Notes under the pieces: generated by a model
Told to the model about the DNA's origin: nothing
The model's input: the letters and a program-made list of their open reading frames with translations, nothing else
Databases searched by the model: none
Made by a program: the position numbers and the translations under genes
Assembly (NCBI RefSeq): GCF_000485595.1
Contig: NW_014577760.1
Span: 9,622 to 49,216, forward strand
Length of the DNA stretch: 39,595 bases
Direction: 5' to 3'
DNA from: Priapulus caudatus
Lineage: Eukaryota > Priapulida > Priapulimorpha > Priapulimorphida > Priapulidae
Part shown: positions 1 to 10,044 of the stretch, in pieces
Numbering within the stretch: the first letter of the stretch is position 1
Layout: every line of letters begins with the position of its first letter

Positions 1-19
1 TTTTTTATTTTGGTTTGTT

Positions 20-1865
20 TGTGATATAATATATATATTTATATTTTATATATATTGTTACGTTTTCTAATTGTTACCTTTCGCAACAGCCCCCTGTGAT
101 AAATTATTCTGCGATAATGTTTTCCATAGCTTCTCTAGATTATGCGAATTTTCTAGCTATCCCGGCAAAACGACTAACACTGTAATCAAAACCACTGGCC
201 CGTTGTCAGAGTACCAATCGTATAAGTTAATGAATAAATGTTAATGGCAAGATAACACTAGGAGCTAATGTTAATCCGTACGAAGATGAGCACGTTGACA
301 AGAAACTCATCGCAGGCATATTAGACAAACTACGATAATCAGGAACATTTCATCACAGGCTGATGCTGGATTGGATTAAGGAATCGATCACACAATTCAA
401 AATTCATACACATTTGATTAGTGCATCAACAGTAATATTATGACATAATTAATTGTGTGGCTAACACACATATAAATAATATTTTGATAGAATAAAACGA
501 TCGGCGGGTCAAAGAATACTTATTCTGCACAACAAGATCATAATCTCCACATTGGGAGCTGTTAACACGAGACGCGCAGAGTCGTGGAAAGCGGCGCACA
601 CATTTCAAACAAGAAGAAGCAAATGCCATACAATATATAACAGTTTAGAGAAAACTTAGGTATTGACTCTTATCCTAAATATTTACACTGTTGTTTAGCA
701 ATTATGAATGTCAGCCCTCATGCCTTTAGGTCTTTTTATTAATACTTTAGATTAGGATTATCACGATAAAGTATATTGTTAACCAGATTATTATTCAGTG
801 CAATGGAATTTTAATGATTCATGGTTACATGAGTTGGAAGTTAGTGCTTGAAGTTAGTAGCCCATATAATAAACTTCTAATATCTCTCCCCCCCCCCCCG
901 ACCTCATTGAGAAACTAGTGTACACTGGGACGGATATCTTGATGATTTTGTTATCAATTTAGGCATCTCAAATGCCTTTGACTAATATAAAGTGCATACG
1001 GCGCTATAGAGTCGCATCAGAGGCAGCCCATGCTAAAGAGAAGGAAACTTCAGGGTTTTTTCCCGTAATGTGCACTCCGTGAACAAAATATTTCAACATC
1101 CGTAAGTTTCATCATTTTTTCGAAATCTAAAATAAAACACCAAACACCTACCAATGAAATGAAGTTTCCCTCCAAAAACCAACTGATACTATAAGTATCA
1201 AGTGTCTGGTCAGTTTAAAATTGTTTTTTATGATATAATGGATCATTATGGATAAATCCATTAACTTCTGGAAATCGTTAGCAGGAGTGATAGAAAAGGG
1301 CCTAGAGAGGACACCGTCGGAGATTAAAGTCCCTCACCATTAAACTAAATTGGAACGAATTAAGCGATGCTCATTCCTGTTGTAGCCATAAGTGCCCTAG
1401 TCTACCTGTGATAAAAATGTAGAGTGTTCTGTTATGCATGTTTTTTTCATTACAAAAATCAAAAGTTCATCAGCCCTTGTGCCCATTATTGAGAAAATTG
1501 ACCCTATATACATGGGTTTTTCCGACCGCTCAGATACTACTATATTAAATATATTGTCTTTAGCGTCAGTGACAGCAGCGGACGAATCTATTATAATAGA
1601 TACACGCGATTCGTGTCAATACTATGCATCGTAGAAATTGCTTTTTAAAGTATCTCTTCTTCATTTTTTCATTACAGAATGCTAGAACATTCGAATTTCC
1701 AGATTGGACCGTCGAAAGAAAAGAAAAGGTATGAGATGCTGAGCACACTGATGTTCGAATAGATGCGTTGTTCATATGCGTTCCACGACTTTGTTTGCGA
1801 CGTGTGGGCATTATTTTATGGGTAATTTGGTTCACGCATCGAACGTTTCACGTAACACATGATGA
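20..1865. repeat. Left arm of a large imperfect inverted repeat
   Basis: This arm is the reverse complement of 2930–4643. For example, the GTTACCTTTCGCAACAGC segment near 73 matches the reverse strand near 4575–4595, and the segment around 1690–1720 matches 3070–3110. The arms differ by many single-base indels as well as substitutions, and the left arm looks richer in extra bases. I see no intact gene in it. The only coding-like trace is a broken copy near 970–1090 of the short ORF found in the right arm. It could be a real inverted duplication, a fold-back element, or an unpolished palindromic read at a contig end. Confidence 0.75.
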
Positions 1866-2929
1866 TAGGGTGCGGTCGACGGTGAGTGGCAAGCAGTGCA
1901 GGCAGCAATGATGCGCGGTGATGGTGTATGGTGATGATCAGTGGTGATAGTGGTTGAGTAGTTGGTGGTGTTGAAGTGGTTGCTGATGGTAGCGGTCGCA
2001 CCTGTGGTGATGATCGATGAATAGTGTGTGTAGTTAAATGTAGCTGCAGTCATGTGGGTGGTGATGCGTGGGGATAGTGTGATTAGTCAGTGGTGGTTAA
2101 TATGTGCTGAATCGAGAGCGGGTGAATGTGGTGATGATGATGATGGTGGTGGTAGTAAAAATGGTGCTGCAGCTGCTGGGGGGTGGTGATGGTGGGGATA
2201 GTGGTGATAGTGGTGATGTTGTAATGGTGGTGCTGATGGTAGCGGTGAATGTGGTGATGATGATGATGGTGGTGGTAGTAAAAATGGTGCTGCAGCTGCT
2301 GGGGTGCGATGTGTGGATAGTGTGATAGTGGTGTGGTTGTAATGGTGGTTGCCTTGATGTTAGCGAGTGAATGGTGGAGTGATGATGGTGTGTAGTATAA
2401 AAATGGATGCTGCAGCTTGCTGGGGGTGGCGATGGTGGGGATACGTGTGATATGGTCGGGTTGTAAGTAGTTGGTGCTGATGGTAACAGGGTGAATTGTG
2501 TGCATGATGATGATGTGGTGGTAGTTAAATGTGCTGCAGCTGCGCTGGGTGGTGATAAGTGGGGATAGCGGGGGGATGATAGTGGTGGTGATTGAAGTGG
2601 TGCTGATGGTAGCTGGTGAATGTGGTTGATTGATGATGATGTGGTGATATTAAATGGTGCTGCACTGCCATGGGGGTGGTGAGGGATACGTGGTGATAGT
2701 GGGGATGGTGAAATGTGTAATAGTGTGATGGTGATGGTGAGTGCCCCATTACAACCACCACCACTATCACCACTATCACCACCATCACCATCACCACTAA
2801 CACCACTATCACCACTATCACCACCATCACCATCACCACTAACACCACTATCATCACTATCACCACCATCACCATCACCGGCATCACTGCTGCTGCTGCT
2901 GCCATCACCGTCACCGCCACCATCATCAT
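1866..2929. repeat. GTGGTGATG-type satellite loop with a strand switch
   Basis: From about 1866 to 2745 the plus strand is built from GTGGTGATGATGG-like units, including a longer unit that contains CTGCAGCTGCTGG and recurs around 2170, 2290 and 2410. At about 2745 the strand switches and the plus strand becomes ACCACCATCACC-like up to about 2929. Open frames here (runs of His, Val or Ser-Pro) are products of the repeat and not genes. The left part is much longer than the right, so the structure is not a perfect mirror. Confidence 0.75.
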
Positions 2930-4611
2930 GTGTCTACGTGAACGTCGATGGTGAACCAATTACCCATAAAAAAATGCCCCACACGTCGCGAACAAACATG
3001 TGGAACCATCGAACACGCATCTATTCGAACATCCAGTGATCGATCAGCAAGTGCTCACCTTTTTTTTCTCGAGGTCCAATCCTGGAAATTCGAATGTTCT
3101 AGCATTCTGTAATTGAAAAAAAGAAGAAGAGTACTTTAAAGCAATTTCTACGATACACTAGTATTGACACGAATCGCGTGTATACTATAATAGCATTCAG
3201 CCGCCGCTGTCACTGCGTAAGACTATATTTATATACGTACGTCATCTGAGGGTCGGAAACCAATTATAAGGGTAATTTTCTCAATAAGAGCACAAGTTGG
3301 TGAATTGATTTTTAAAGAAAAAAAACATGCAAGCAACACCTCTACATTTTTATCACAGGTAGACTAGGCACTTAGGAGTACAACCAGGAATTGAGCATCG
3401 CTTAATTCGTCCACTTTTTTTAATGGTGAGGGAATTTAATCTCCGGGTGTCTCTAGGCCCTTTGAACTCCGTAACGATTTCCAAAGAAAGGATTTTCCAT
3501 AATGATCCATACATTAAAAAACAATTTAAAACTGACCAGACACTTGACTATTATAGTATCCAGGTTGGTTTTTTGGAGGAAATCATTTCCATTTATTTGG
3601 TAGATTTATTTTTAGAATTCGACAAAATGATGAACATTACGGAGTTGAAATGTTGTTACGGAGTTGAAATTTTTGTTACGGAGTTGACATTTCTGGAAAA
3701 ACCCCTGAAGCTTGCTCTCTTAGCAGGGTCTGCCTTGATGCGATCTCTAAAGCGCCGTTGCCTTTCACTATTAGTCAAAGGCATTTTGAGATGCCTAAAA
3801 TTGAAACAAAATCCATCCAAGAATGCCGTAATGTACACAGTCTCAATGAGGTGGAGGGGGGGGGAGGGAGAGCTATTAGAAAGTTATTAATGGGCTACAA
3901 CTTCAACACAAACTTCAACTCTGTAACAGAATCATTAAAATTCCATTGCACTAAAATAATAATCTGTTACAAATATTTATGTGTAATCCTATCTAAAGTA
4001 TTAATAAACAAGACCTAAAGAGCAGAGGGCCTGACATCATAATTGTAAACAACTGTTGAAATATTTAGTAGAGTCACACACAAAGTTTCTCAAAATTTAA
4101 ATATATGTATGGCATTTGTTCTCTTGTTTTAAATGTTTGCCACGCTTGCCACGACTCTCGCGTCTCGTGTTACAGTGTGAGAATTTTTCTTGTTGTGCAG
4201 AATAAATTCATGACCGTGTCGTTTTTCATCAAATATTATTTATATGTGGTTAGCCATCATAATATGCATAAATTACTGTGATGCACAATAAATGTGTATG
4301 AATTTGAATTTTGTGATCGATTCTCATCCAATCAGCAGCCTTGTGATGAAGTTCCTGTTATCGTAAGTTGTCTAATAGCTGCGATGTGTTTCTGTCAACG
4401 CTCCTCTCGTAACATTAACATTAGTCCTAAGTGTTATCTTGGCATTAACATTAGCATTAACTTTACGATGTTTCTGACAACGGGCCCCAGGGTTTTATAC
4501 AGTGTTAGTGTTGCCGGGATAGCTAGAAAATCGCATAATCTAGAAGAAGCCAGAAAACATATCAGAAATTTTCACAGGGGTGTTGGAAAGGTAACATAGA
4601 AAAGTAAACAT

Positions 4612-4643
<32 letters not shown>
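2930..4643. repeat. Right arm of the large inverted repeat
   Basis: This is the partner of 20–1865 in inverted orientation. It ends in an AT-rich stretch (ATATATAAATATA at 4610–4643) that mirrors the AT-rich start of the window. Reading frames survive better in this arm than in the left one. It also contains a small three-fold repeat of a GTTACGGAGTTGA motif near 3637–3690. Confidence 0.75.
3656..3784 (-). pseudogene. Fragment of an ERQRRFRDR-type N-terminus, repeat-associated
   Basis: The minus-strand frame from ATG 3784 begins MPLTNSERQRRFRDRIKADP and goes on through about 22 more residues to a stop at 3656. It is basic and resembles the start of uncharacterised, often repeat-associated proteins in invertebrate genomes that open with an ERQR-x-R-R motif. 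That resemblance is from memory and not from a search. An acceptor-like TTTCAATTTTAG precedes it by a few bases. The tail runs into the GTTACGGAGTTGA repeats, so it is at most an exon fragment. The matching place in the left arm is disrupted by indels. Confidence 0.3.
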
Positions 4644-4644
<1 letters not shown>

Positions 4645-5284
4645 ACCAAGAGTAGAGGAAGATTACCATACTCAACAACTACTATCTTAATCTACTCTTA
4701 AGTTATCACATTTTCCATAAGCAACCAGAGGTCGCATTTTCAATGGAGTTTGAACCCGGACCCAGATGAAGAAGGGAACGGAGACTCAACATTCCACTAG
4801 AGGGATGAATTACCAGTGATAAACACCGCACGTATGCCAAAACTGTGCAAAATAAGCACGTACGCAGAGATATCTCATTCGTCTCCCTGCCTCTAGTCAT
4901 CTGCCAATGCCCGTCTCTCCTCTCTGTCTTAATCATTAACGCATCTACCTATTCCCACGGAGCCGCCCAAATGTTGCAGAAAAACAACTATCGGACAAAG
5001 TCGGGTCTACGCACGCATGTTTTCACGCGCAGCGATAATTAGATAGTAACGACTCTCACCCCGGGCGCAATGATCACCAACTCCGTTTCCGTGGTTACCC
5101 GCTTTTATCGATTGCTAGTTTTTCGTCGTCAGCTGTAGCGAAGAGGAGGAAGCAGAGGAAGCGGAGGAAGAGGAGGAGCGCAGACGCGATGCCGCGGCGA
5201 CATCACGTGCGCAGCTTCACGAAGCTCTTACAGCGCAGCGATTACAAACGTGATCTCCGCACCGGCCATACGTGCGCCGACACG
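4644..5284. other. Single-copy spacer with a CpG-rich end; no supported gene
   Basis: I see no supportable exon here. From about 5085 the sequence becomes CpG-rich, with a purine run of GAGGAG type at 5140–5180, and then runs into the minisatellite. A short plus-strand frame starting MPRRHHVRSF at 5189 reads straight into the minisatellite, so I do not call it. The CpG-rich part could be a promoter or 5′ UTR, but I found no exon to attach it to. Confidence 0.4.
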
Positions 5285-5892
5285 TGCACCTACCTACACA
5301 CGTGCACGCACCTACATACGTGCACCTACCTACACACGTGCACTCACACCCACACACGCGCACCTACCTACACACGTGCACTCACACCTATACACGTGCA
5401 CCTACCTACACACGTGCACCTACCTACACACGTGCACCTACCTACACACGTGCACTCACACCCACACACGCGCACCTACCTACACACGTGCACTCACACC
5501 CACACACGTGCACCTACCTACACACGTGCACCTACCTACACACGCGCACCTACCTACACACGTGCACCTACCTACACACGTGCACTCACACCCACACACG
5601 TGCACCTACCTACACACGTGCACCTACCTACACACGTGCACTCACACCCACACATGCGCACCTACCTACACACTTGCACTCACACCCACACACGTGCACC
5701 TACCTACACACGCGCACCTACCTACACACGTGCACCTACCTACACACGTGCACTCACACCCACACACGCGCACCTACCTACACACGTGCACATCCACCCA
5801 CACACGTGCACCTACCCACACACGTGCACCTACCTACACACGCGCACCTACCTACACACGAGCACTCACACCTACACACGTGCACGCAGGTG
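5285..5892. repeat. 20-bp minisatellite with CACGTG cores, haplotype copy 1
   Basis: The array has 20-bp units of two interleaved types, ACACACGTGCACCTACCT and ACACACGTGCACTCACAC. Many units contain the palindrome CACGTG and others have CACGCG at the same place. Because 20 is not a multiple of 3 and the units lack stops, all three plus frames stay open as His/Thr/Tyr-rich strings, which are artefacts. CA-rich sequence with ACGC runs continues to about 6015. The second copy of the array at 14464–15293 is longer and arranged differently. Confidence 0.9.
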
Positions 5893-6015
5893 AATGCATG
5901 CACTAACTCTATCACTCACGTCCACACACGTGCACACATGCATACACGCACTCGTGTGCATAGACACGATCATTCACGCATACACATGCATGCACGCACG
6001 CACGCACGCATACGA

Positions 6016-7576
6016 CAGCGAAAGCAAGCAAATGACTTGGTGCATTAATTCATTGCCAGTTGATGCTCCAGTCAGTACAACAACACTTGACATATTCATA
6101 TATGCAATCCCTTCACGTATATGAGCTCAGCACGTAGACAAGAAAGACTACGCCAGAAGCTAAGCAGTGTGTCGCCTAACAGCGTTAAAATTATATACGC
6201 ACTGCATTAGTTCATATATTACATATATTACACACCTCAATCTACAACTGCACACTTAAATGGGCTCTTCACACTTTTCCGTGCTTTGCGCAGCATGTAT
6301 ATATTATATACGTGCAACAAATTTAGCAAGATGCCTGCATGCTAGAGAGAGCAAGGAAGATGCAGTAAGTAGACTGGCATTCATATTTGATGACATAAGC
6401 CGTGAATAACAGAGAACTTGAAAACGAAATTCCCCATCTTGCTGAAATACTGCCGATATGAACTGAGGGGAGCATATATACAAATGCATTCCGAGTTGAC
6501 AGTGTAAGTAAGTTTTTAGTGAACAACACAATGAACTGATTATCTTAAATTTTACAAACAGAAAGACATATTATATATATGAGGACACAGACAGACAGAC
6601 AGACACGTGCACAGACAGACAGTCAAGCTGTCAGACAGGCAGACAGGCAGTCAGACAGGCAGGAGTGGGTTACTGTACACGGCAGACGTGTAGCCGTGGA
6701 TGTACGCAGCAGCCTACGCTACTCTCATCCCACACAGTCTGGCAGTCTCCTACAGAACAAATGCATTTGCCATTGTTGGTCACAACCTGCTGCTGCGGCT
6801 CGGATCAATTCCGCAAGCAGTGAGTCCATCCAGAGGCGAGGCGGAGAGCGCCACTGTACCTTCACGCACGCCATCCATTCGCCATTAAAGTCGATTTAAA
6901 CTACAGCACAGCTTTTCCACGATTTCACCGAACAACGGCTCAGCACAAAAAAACGATGAGAGAAGCGCAACGAGACAAAGGGAGGGAGGAGGAAGAAGGG
7001 AGGCGGCAGAGTAAAACATAGAGGCATGTTGCAGATCTGTTAATGCTGGGAAGAAGCCAGAGTGGAGAATGACGAAAACGTGAGAAACTGGAAGGAAGGC
7101 GCAAATAGAATCTCGTTGTCACGACTCATTCCTTCATTTCAGATATTCACATTACTGGTATAATTTACAGTTACCATAAACAGAAGTAAACTTCTGCACT
7201 AGCTCAGCATATCCAAGAAAGACTACGCCAAAAGCCAAGCAGTTTGTCGTCTCACGGCGTAAACTTCTGCATCAGCAAAACAAACTAACGAGATCAAGTG
7301 AAGCCAACTTCTACGGGAAGAGGCAGGACGGAAGGACCAACACAGAAGTGTTAATGACCAGCAATCGGAGATCACGGCTGAGGGAGATGGCGTACAGAAT
7401 GCGGTGCGGTGGAACAAGGACCACGCTTCACGCGCTGACAGCCTGCCAGCTATAAACATGCATAGCAGCGATTTGTTTACATCCGGCGTTTCTCCGTGGC
7501 AACCGATCGTAGTTTACAACGCAGGGGGCGCTTACGCCGCCTCGTCTGGTGATGGGACGACTCCATCGTAAACACG
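6016..7576. other. Non-coding stretch with a CAGA microsatellite
   Basis: No supported gene. A CAGA/CAGG microsatellite occupies about 6583–6665. A purine-rich AGGGAGGGAGGAGGAAG tract lies near 6975–6995. Two short segments resemble each other, CCAGAAGCTAAGCAGTGTGTCG at 6151 and a similar one at 7229. The last 100 bp before 7577 are CpG-rich and could be a promoter. The same content recurs at 15421–16968. Confidence 0.5.
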
Positions 7577-7717
7577 ATGCCTCAAAATAACCGCTCGTGC
7601 GTGCAGGAGAATCTCACGTGTGCGAGCGGGCTGATAGAGGCACAGAGAATGCTGCTCAAGCAACTGCAGATGTTACACGACGAAACGATGCAATGTCAGG
7701 CATTCGGGTTAGCTGGT
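7577..7717 (+). CDS. Unidentified first coding exon, haplotype copy 1
   Basis: The 47-codon frame begins MPQNNRSCVQENL and continues through a Leu/Gln-rich helical part (LLKQLQMLHDE). It ends at GGT followed by the donor-like GTACGT at 7718, after which the sequence becomes a GT-rich repeat. A CpG-rich segment lies immediately upstream. The frame is almost identical in the second copy at 16969–17109, where one site changes His to Tyr (MLHDE to MLYDE). I do not recognise the protein and could not find its next exon. It may be the start of a gene whose other exons are too short to see, or a chance frame. Confidence 0.35.
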
Positions 7718-8309
7718 GTACGTGTGTGTGGGTGCGTGTGCGTGCATGTGTGTGTGTGCATCAAAAGACAAACAAGTACACGAATGTCCACTCTGTGATG
7801 GACGCAGAGTATTTTGCTGATGGTTTTGAGATTTTTTTTGCAAGGAAACAAGAACTGTGCTTAAGTCACAAATTTACGAGGTAAACATCTGGAGATTTTA
7901 GTACGTTTTCCTAAATTCAAAGCTGGTTTCGCTTAGACACTGCATATGTAATTCACATCCTGTGTTTAATTTGAAAGTGTATTTATTGTACTTAGTTCCA
8001 AACCATTTGTCCTAGTTAGGTTTAGGTTATTAAGAACGATGGGTTATAAAAATCATGTATGATGATGACGGTATATATACGTGGACCCTCACTAAGGAAG
8101 GATGAAGCCAAAGCAAGTATACGTGCAAGAAGAAAATGCAATTCTTTTCTGTATCCCAGTAACAAATGTTCAGTGAAACGTTAGATGCTAACAACAAAGC
8201 TACATTGTCCCACCTCAAACTAGCAGGAGAAGCATTGCTACTGTTTATTGTATGCATCACTGTGGTTAATTATTTGTGTACAATATGGTGGTATCATTAT
8301 GTAACTAAG

Positions 8310-8590
8310 GCTGATAGGGTCTATGTCCCCCAGAGTACTGCCGGGACGTACCCTGGTACTAAATACTACTATCTAATATGCCGGACCGTACCTCGCCTAC
8401 TCCACTAACGAATCTAGGGAGTCGCCTATGCCTACTCCCTAACCCTAACCCTAACTCTAACACTAACCTTAACCCTATAACCCTAACCATATCAGCTAGA
8501 TAGTTACCAGGGTACGTCCCGGTATACCGGACCGTACCCAGGGTACGATCCGGCAGTACCCAGGGGGATATAGACCCTATCAGTATCAGC
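8310..8590. mobile_element. Non-autonomous DNA transposon, 9-bp TSD, long allele with telomere-like interior
   Basis: Terminal inverted repeats begin GCTGATAGGGTCTATGTCCC on the left and end GGGATATAGACCCTATCAG(TATCAG)C on the right. The element is flanked by the exact 9-bp direct repeat GTAACTAAG at 8301–8309 and 8591–8599. A second inverted pair, CCGGGACGTACCCTGG and CCAGGGTACGTCCCGG, lies inside the termini. The centre (about 8437–8495) is a degenerate CCCTAA array. The same insertion in the other copy (17703–17787) is only 85 bp. There is no coding capacity. The 9-bp duplication suggests a Mutator-like or Merlin-like origin, which is inference. Confidence 0.8.
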
Positions 8591-8986
8591 GTAACTAAGT
8601 GTGCCTCCATAACTTGAATGGACAGAATACATGGGAGAAAGTCATTATGTTGTTCGATGATAGGTATTTTTGTCAATATTACTTTAAATAAAGGCTAAAT
8701 TAACGGTTTAAAAGTAATTCCATACATCATAGCTTATAAAAATCCACTCCTCGCGATTGAATTATAGGTGTGATGCAGCAGCAGAGAAAATCAAGGACAA
8801 CTTACAAAATTAAAAAGTTAAATATTTGTTCAATCGCTCGTCGTTACACGGACACATTTGCAGACTGCAAAACATGGCGCTAATGCTATCTTCTGCAGAC
8901 ACTTCAAGTTCTTGCTGCATAGCTCACAGATGTCTATATCTGTTAATAAGATTAATCACTAAGAGTTTTAATTATATAACCTCTGA

Positions 8987-9258
8987 CAGTGGCGCCCGCA
9001 GATAAAAGCACTGGAAGCCCAGCGCTTCCAGTAAATTTTGGGTTAAACAATTTTGTTCAGGACTACATTTTGTTCCTAAATCTCTCTCGCAAGACTCACC
9101 AGATTGCATCTCCAGACGTCTACCATTCAAAAAATTTCAGGGGGGCATGCCCCCAGACCCCCCTAGCATCCAGCGCGCCTACGGAACTTGCTTTTTATTA
9201 GCACTGAGGATTTTATCCTTCTGTGCTTCTACTTTCTTAAGACCTGTGGGCGCCAGTG
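8987..9258. mobile_element. hAT-type MITE, copy 1
   Basis: The ends are CAGTGGCGCCCGCAG and CTGTGGGCGCCAGTG, near-perfect inverted repeats of about 15 bp with the CAGTGGCG start common in hAT elements. The left flank 8979–8986 is ACCTCTGA and the right flank 9259–9266 is ACCTCTAG, a decayed form of the 8-bp duplication that is exact in the other copy. The interior carries the palindromic-looking GGGGGGCATGCCCCCAGACC often seen near hAT-derived sequences. It encodes no transposase. Confidence 0.8.
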
Positions 9259-9657
9259 ACCTCTAGGCTCTAGCTGATGCTATATATCTCCCAACGCACT
9301 CATTTTTCACGATGACAACGTTCATTTTGCGTTTAGCTACATGCAAACCCTATACCTGTAGCTGTACTTTTCGATGGTCGTTAGGGAAATCGCAAGTCAG
9401 GAAATTGAAAAGAAGCCATAGCATGGCATGGGCATGGCGACTTCGTAATGCTTATTTCGTAGAATGTGCCGATGTGTGGATGTGCCAGATATTTATATTA
9501 CTTGTACGTAGTAGTTGTAGTTGCACATCTACTGCGTTCGATCTGTACGTACGTGACGACACACGCGCGTGCCTGTCTGTATTTATGATGCAGGGCTGGG
9601 GTTCAGCCGGCTGTGATTCACTTTTTCGTTTTGTGACAATTAACGCATCATACTTAC

Positions 9658-9738
9658 TTTACTGTTGAAATCTTTCAGTATTTTGTTCACTTCATCTTCT
9701 GTGCCACTCTCTAATAGAGCTAGCGTTGATTCGTCCAT
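9658..9738 (-). CDS. Unidentified first coding exon, divergent from ACADS (copy 1)
   Basis: On the minus strand ATG 9738 opens 27 codons, MDESTLALLESGTEDEVNKI and seven more, ending AACAGTAAA. A consensus donor GTAAGT follows at 9657. The peptide is acidic and looks like the structured N-terminus of a conserved protein, but I do not recognise the family. It is identical in the second copy (18848–18928). It lies head-to-head with ACADS exon 1, about 300 bp away, as expected for a shared promoter. Later exons should lie at lower coordinates, but I could not identify any. Confidence 0.5.
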
Positions 9739-10044
9739 CTCTGAACGTCTAATAGTGGCATAAAAAGTTAATCCAGTTCGGTTCTCACATTCACAAACAC
9801 AGATCCACAGAATCACACAACGACGTCTGCGAAGAAAATCTCGTGTTTTCACGAAAATCACGTTCAGCTGATCCCGTCCGCTAGGCTCGCTAGTTGACGA
9901 TATAGAGTCATAGACGGTCAACCTGTCCCTTCACTGCGCTAAATAAAACACGTTATTACCAAAACCAAAGGGTATATTACCAGTCTAAGCCACACTACGC
10001 TGTGTTTGGTTAAATTGGTTTGTGGGGGACAAGTGAGCAGCGAT
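9739..10044. promoter_or_regulatory. Putative bidirectional promoter and 5′ UTRs, copy 1
   Basis: This 306-bp interval separates the minus-strand ATG at 9738 from the ACADS ATG at 10045. No TATA box is obvious. The placement of two divergent ATGs, each followed by a good donor, is the evidence. The second copy is 18929–19223 and differs by a few small indels. Confidence 0.4.

Noticed and set aside
4735-4800. tRNA or tRNA-derived SINE suggested by GGGTTCAAACTCC on the minus strand
   Set aside because: A B-box-like string alone. I could not fold a cloverleaf or find a convincing A box at the right distance.
5189-6048. Long overlapping plus-strand ORFs rich in THVHLPTH-like repeats
   Set aside because: All three frames are open at once because the 20-bp minisatellite contains no stops. 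The strings simply restate the repeat and have no start context. The same applies to 14305–15451 beyond the ACADS exon.
7223-7459. Minus-strand 78-codon frame MFIAGRLSAREAW...
   Set aside because: No splice context or family resemblance. Open in both copies only because they are nearly identical.
8166-8408. Small transmembrane ORF MFSETLDANNK... ending VTK
   Set aside because: Its 3′ part enters the transposon at 8310, and without the insertion it meets a stop a few codons later. I could not connect it in phase to the exon at 7577. Possible but unsupported.
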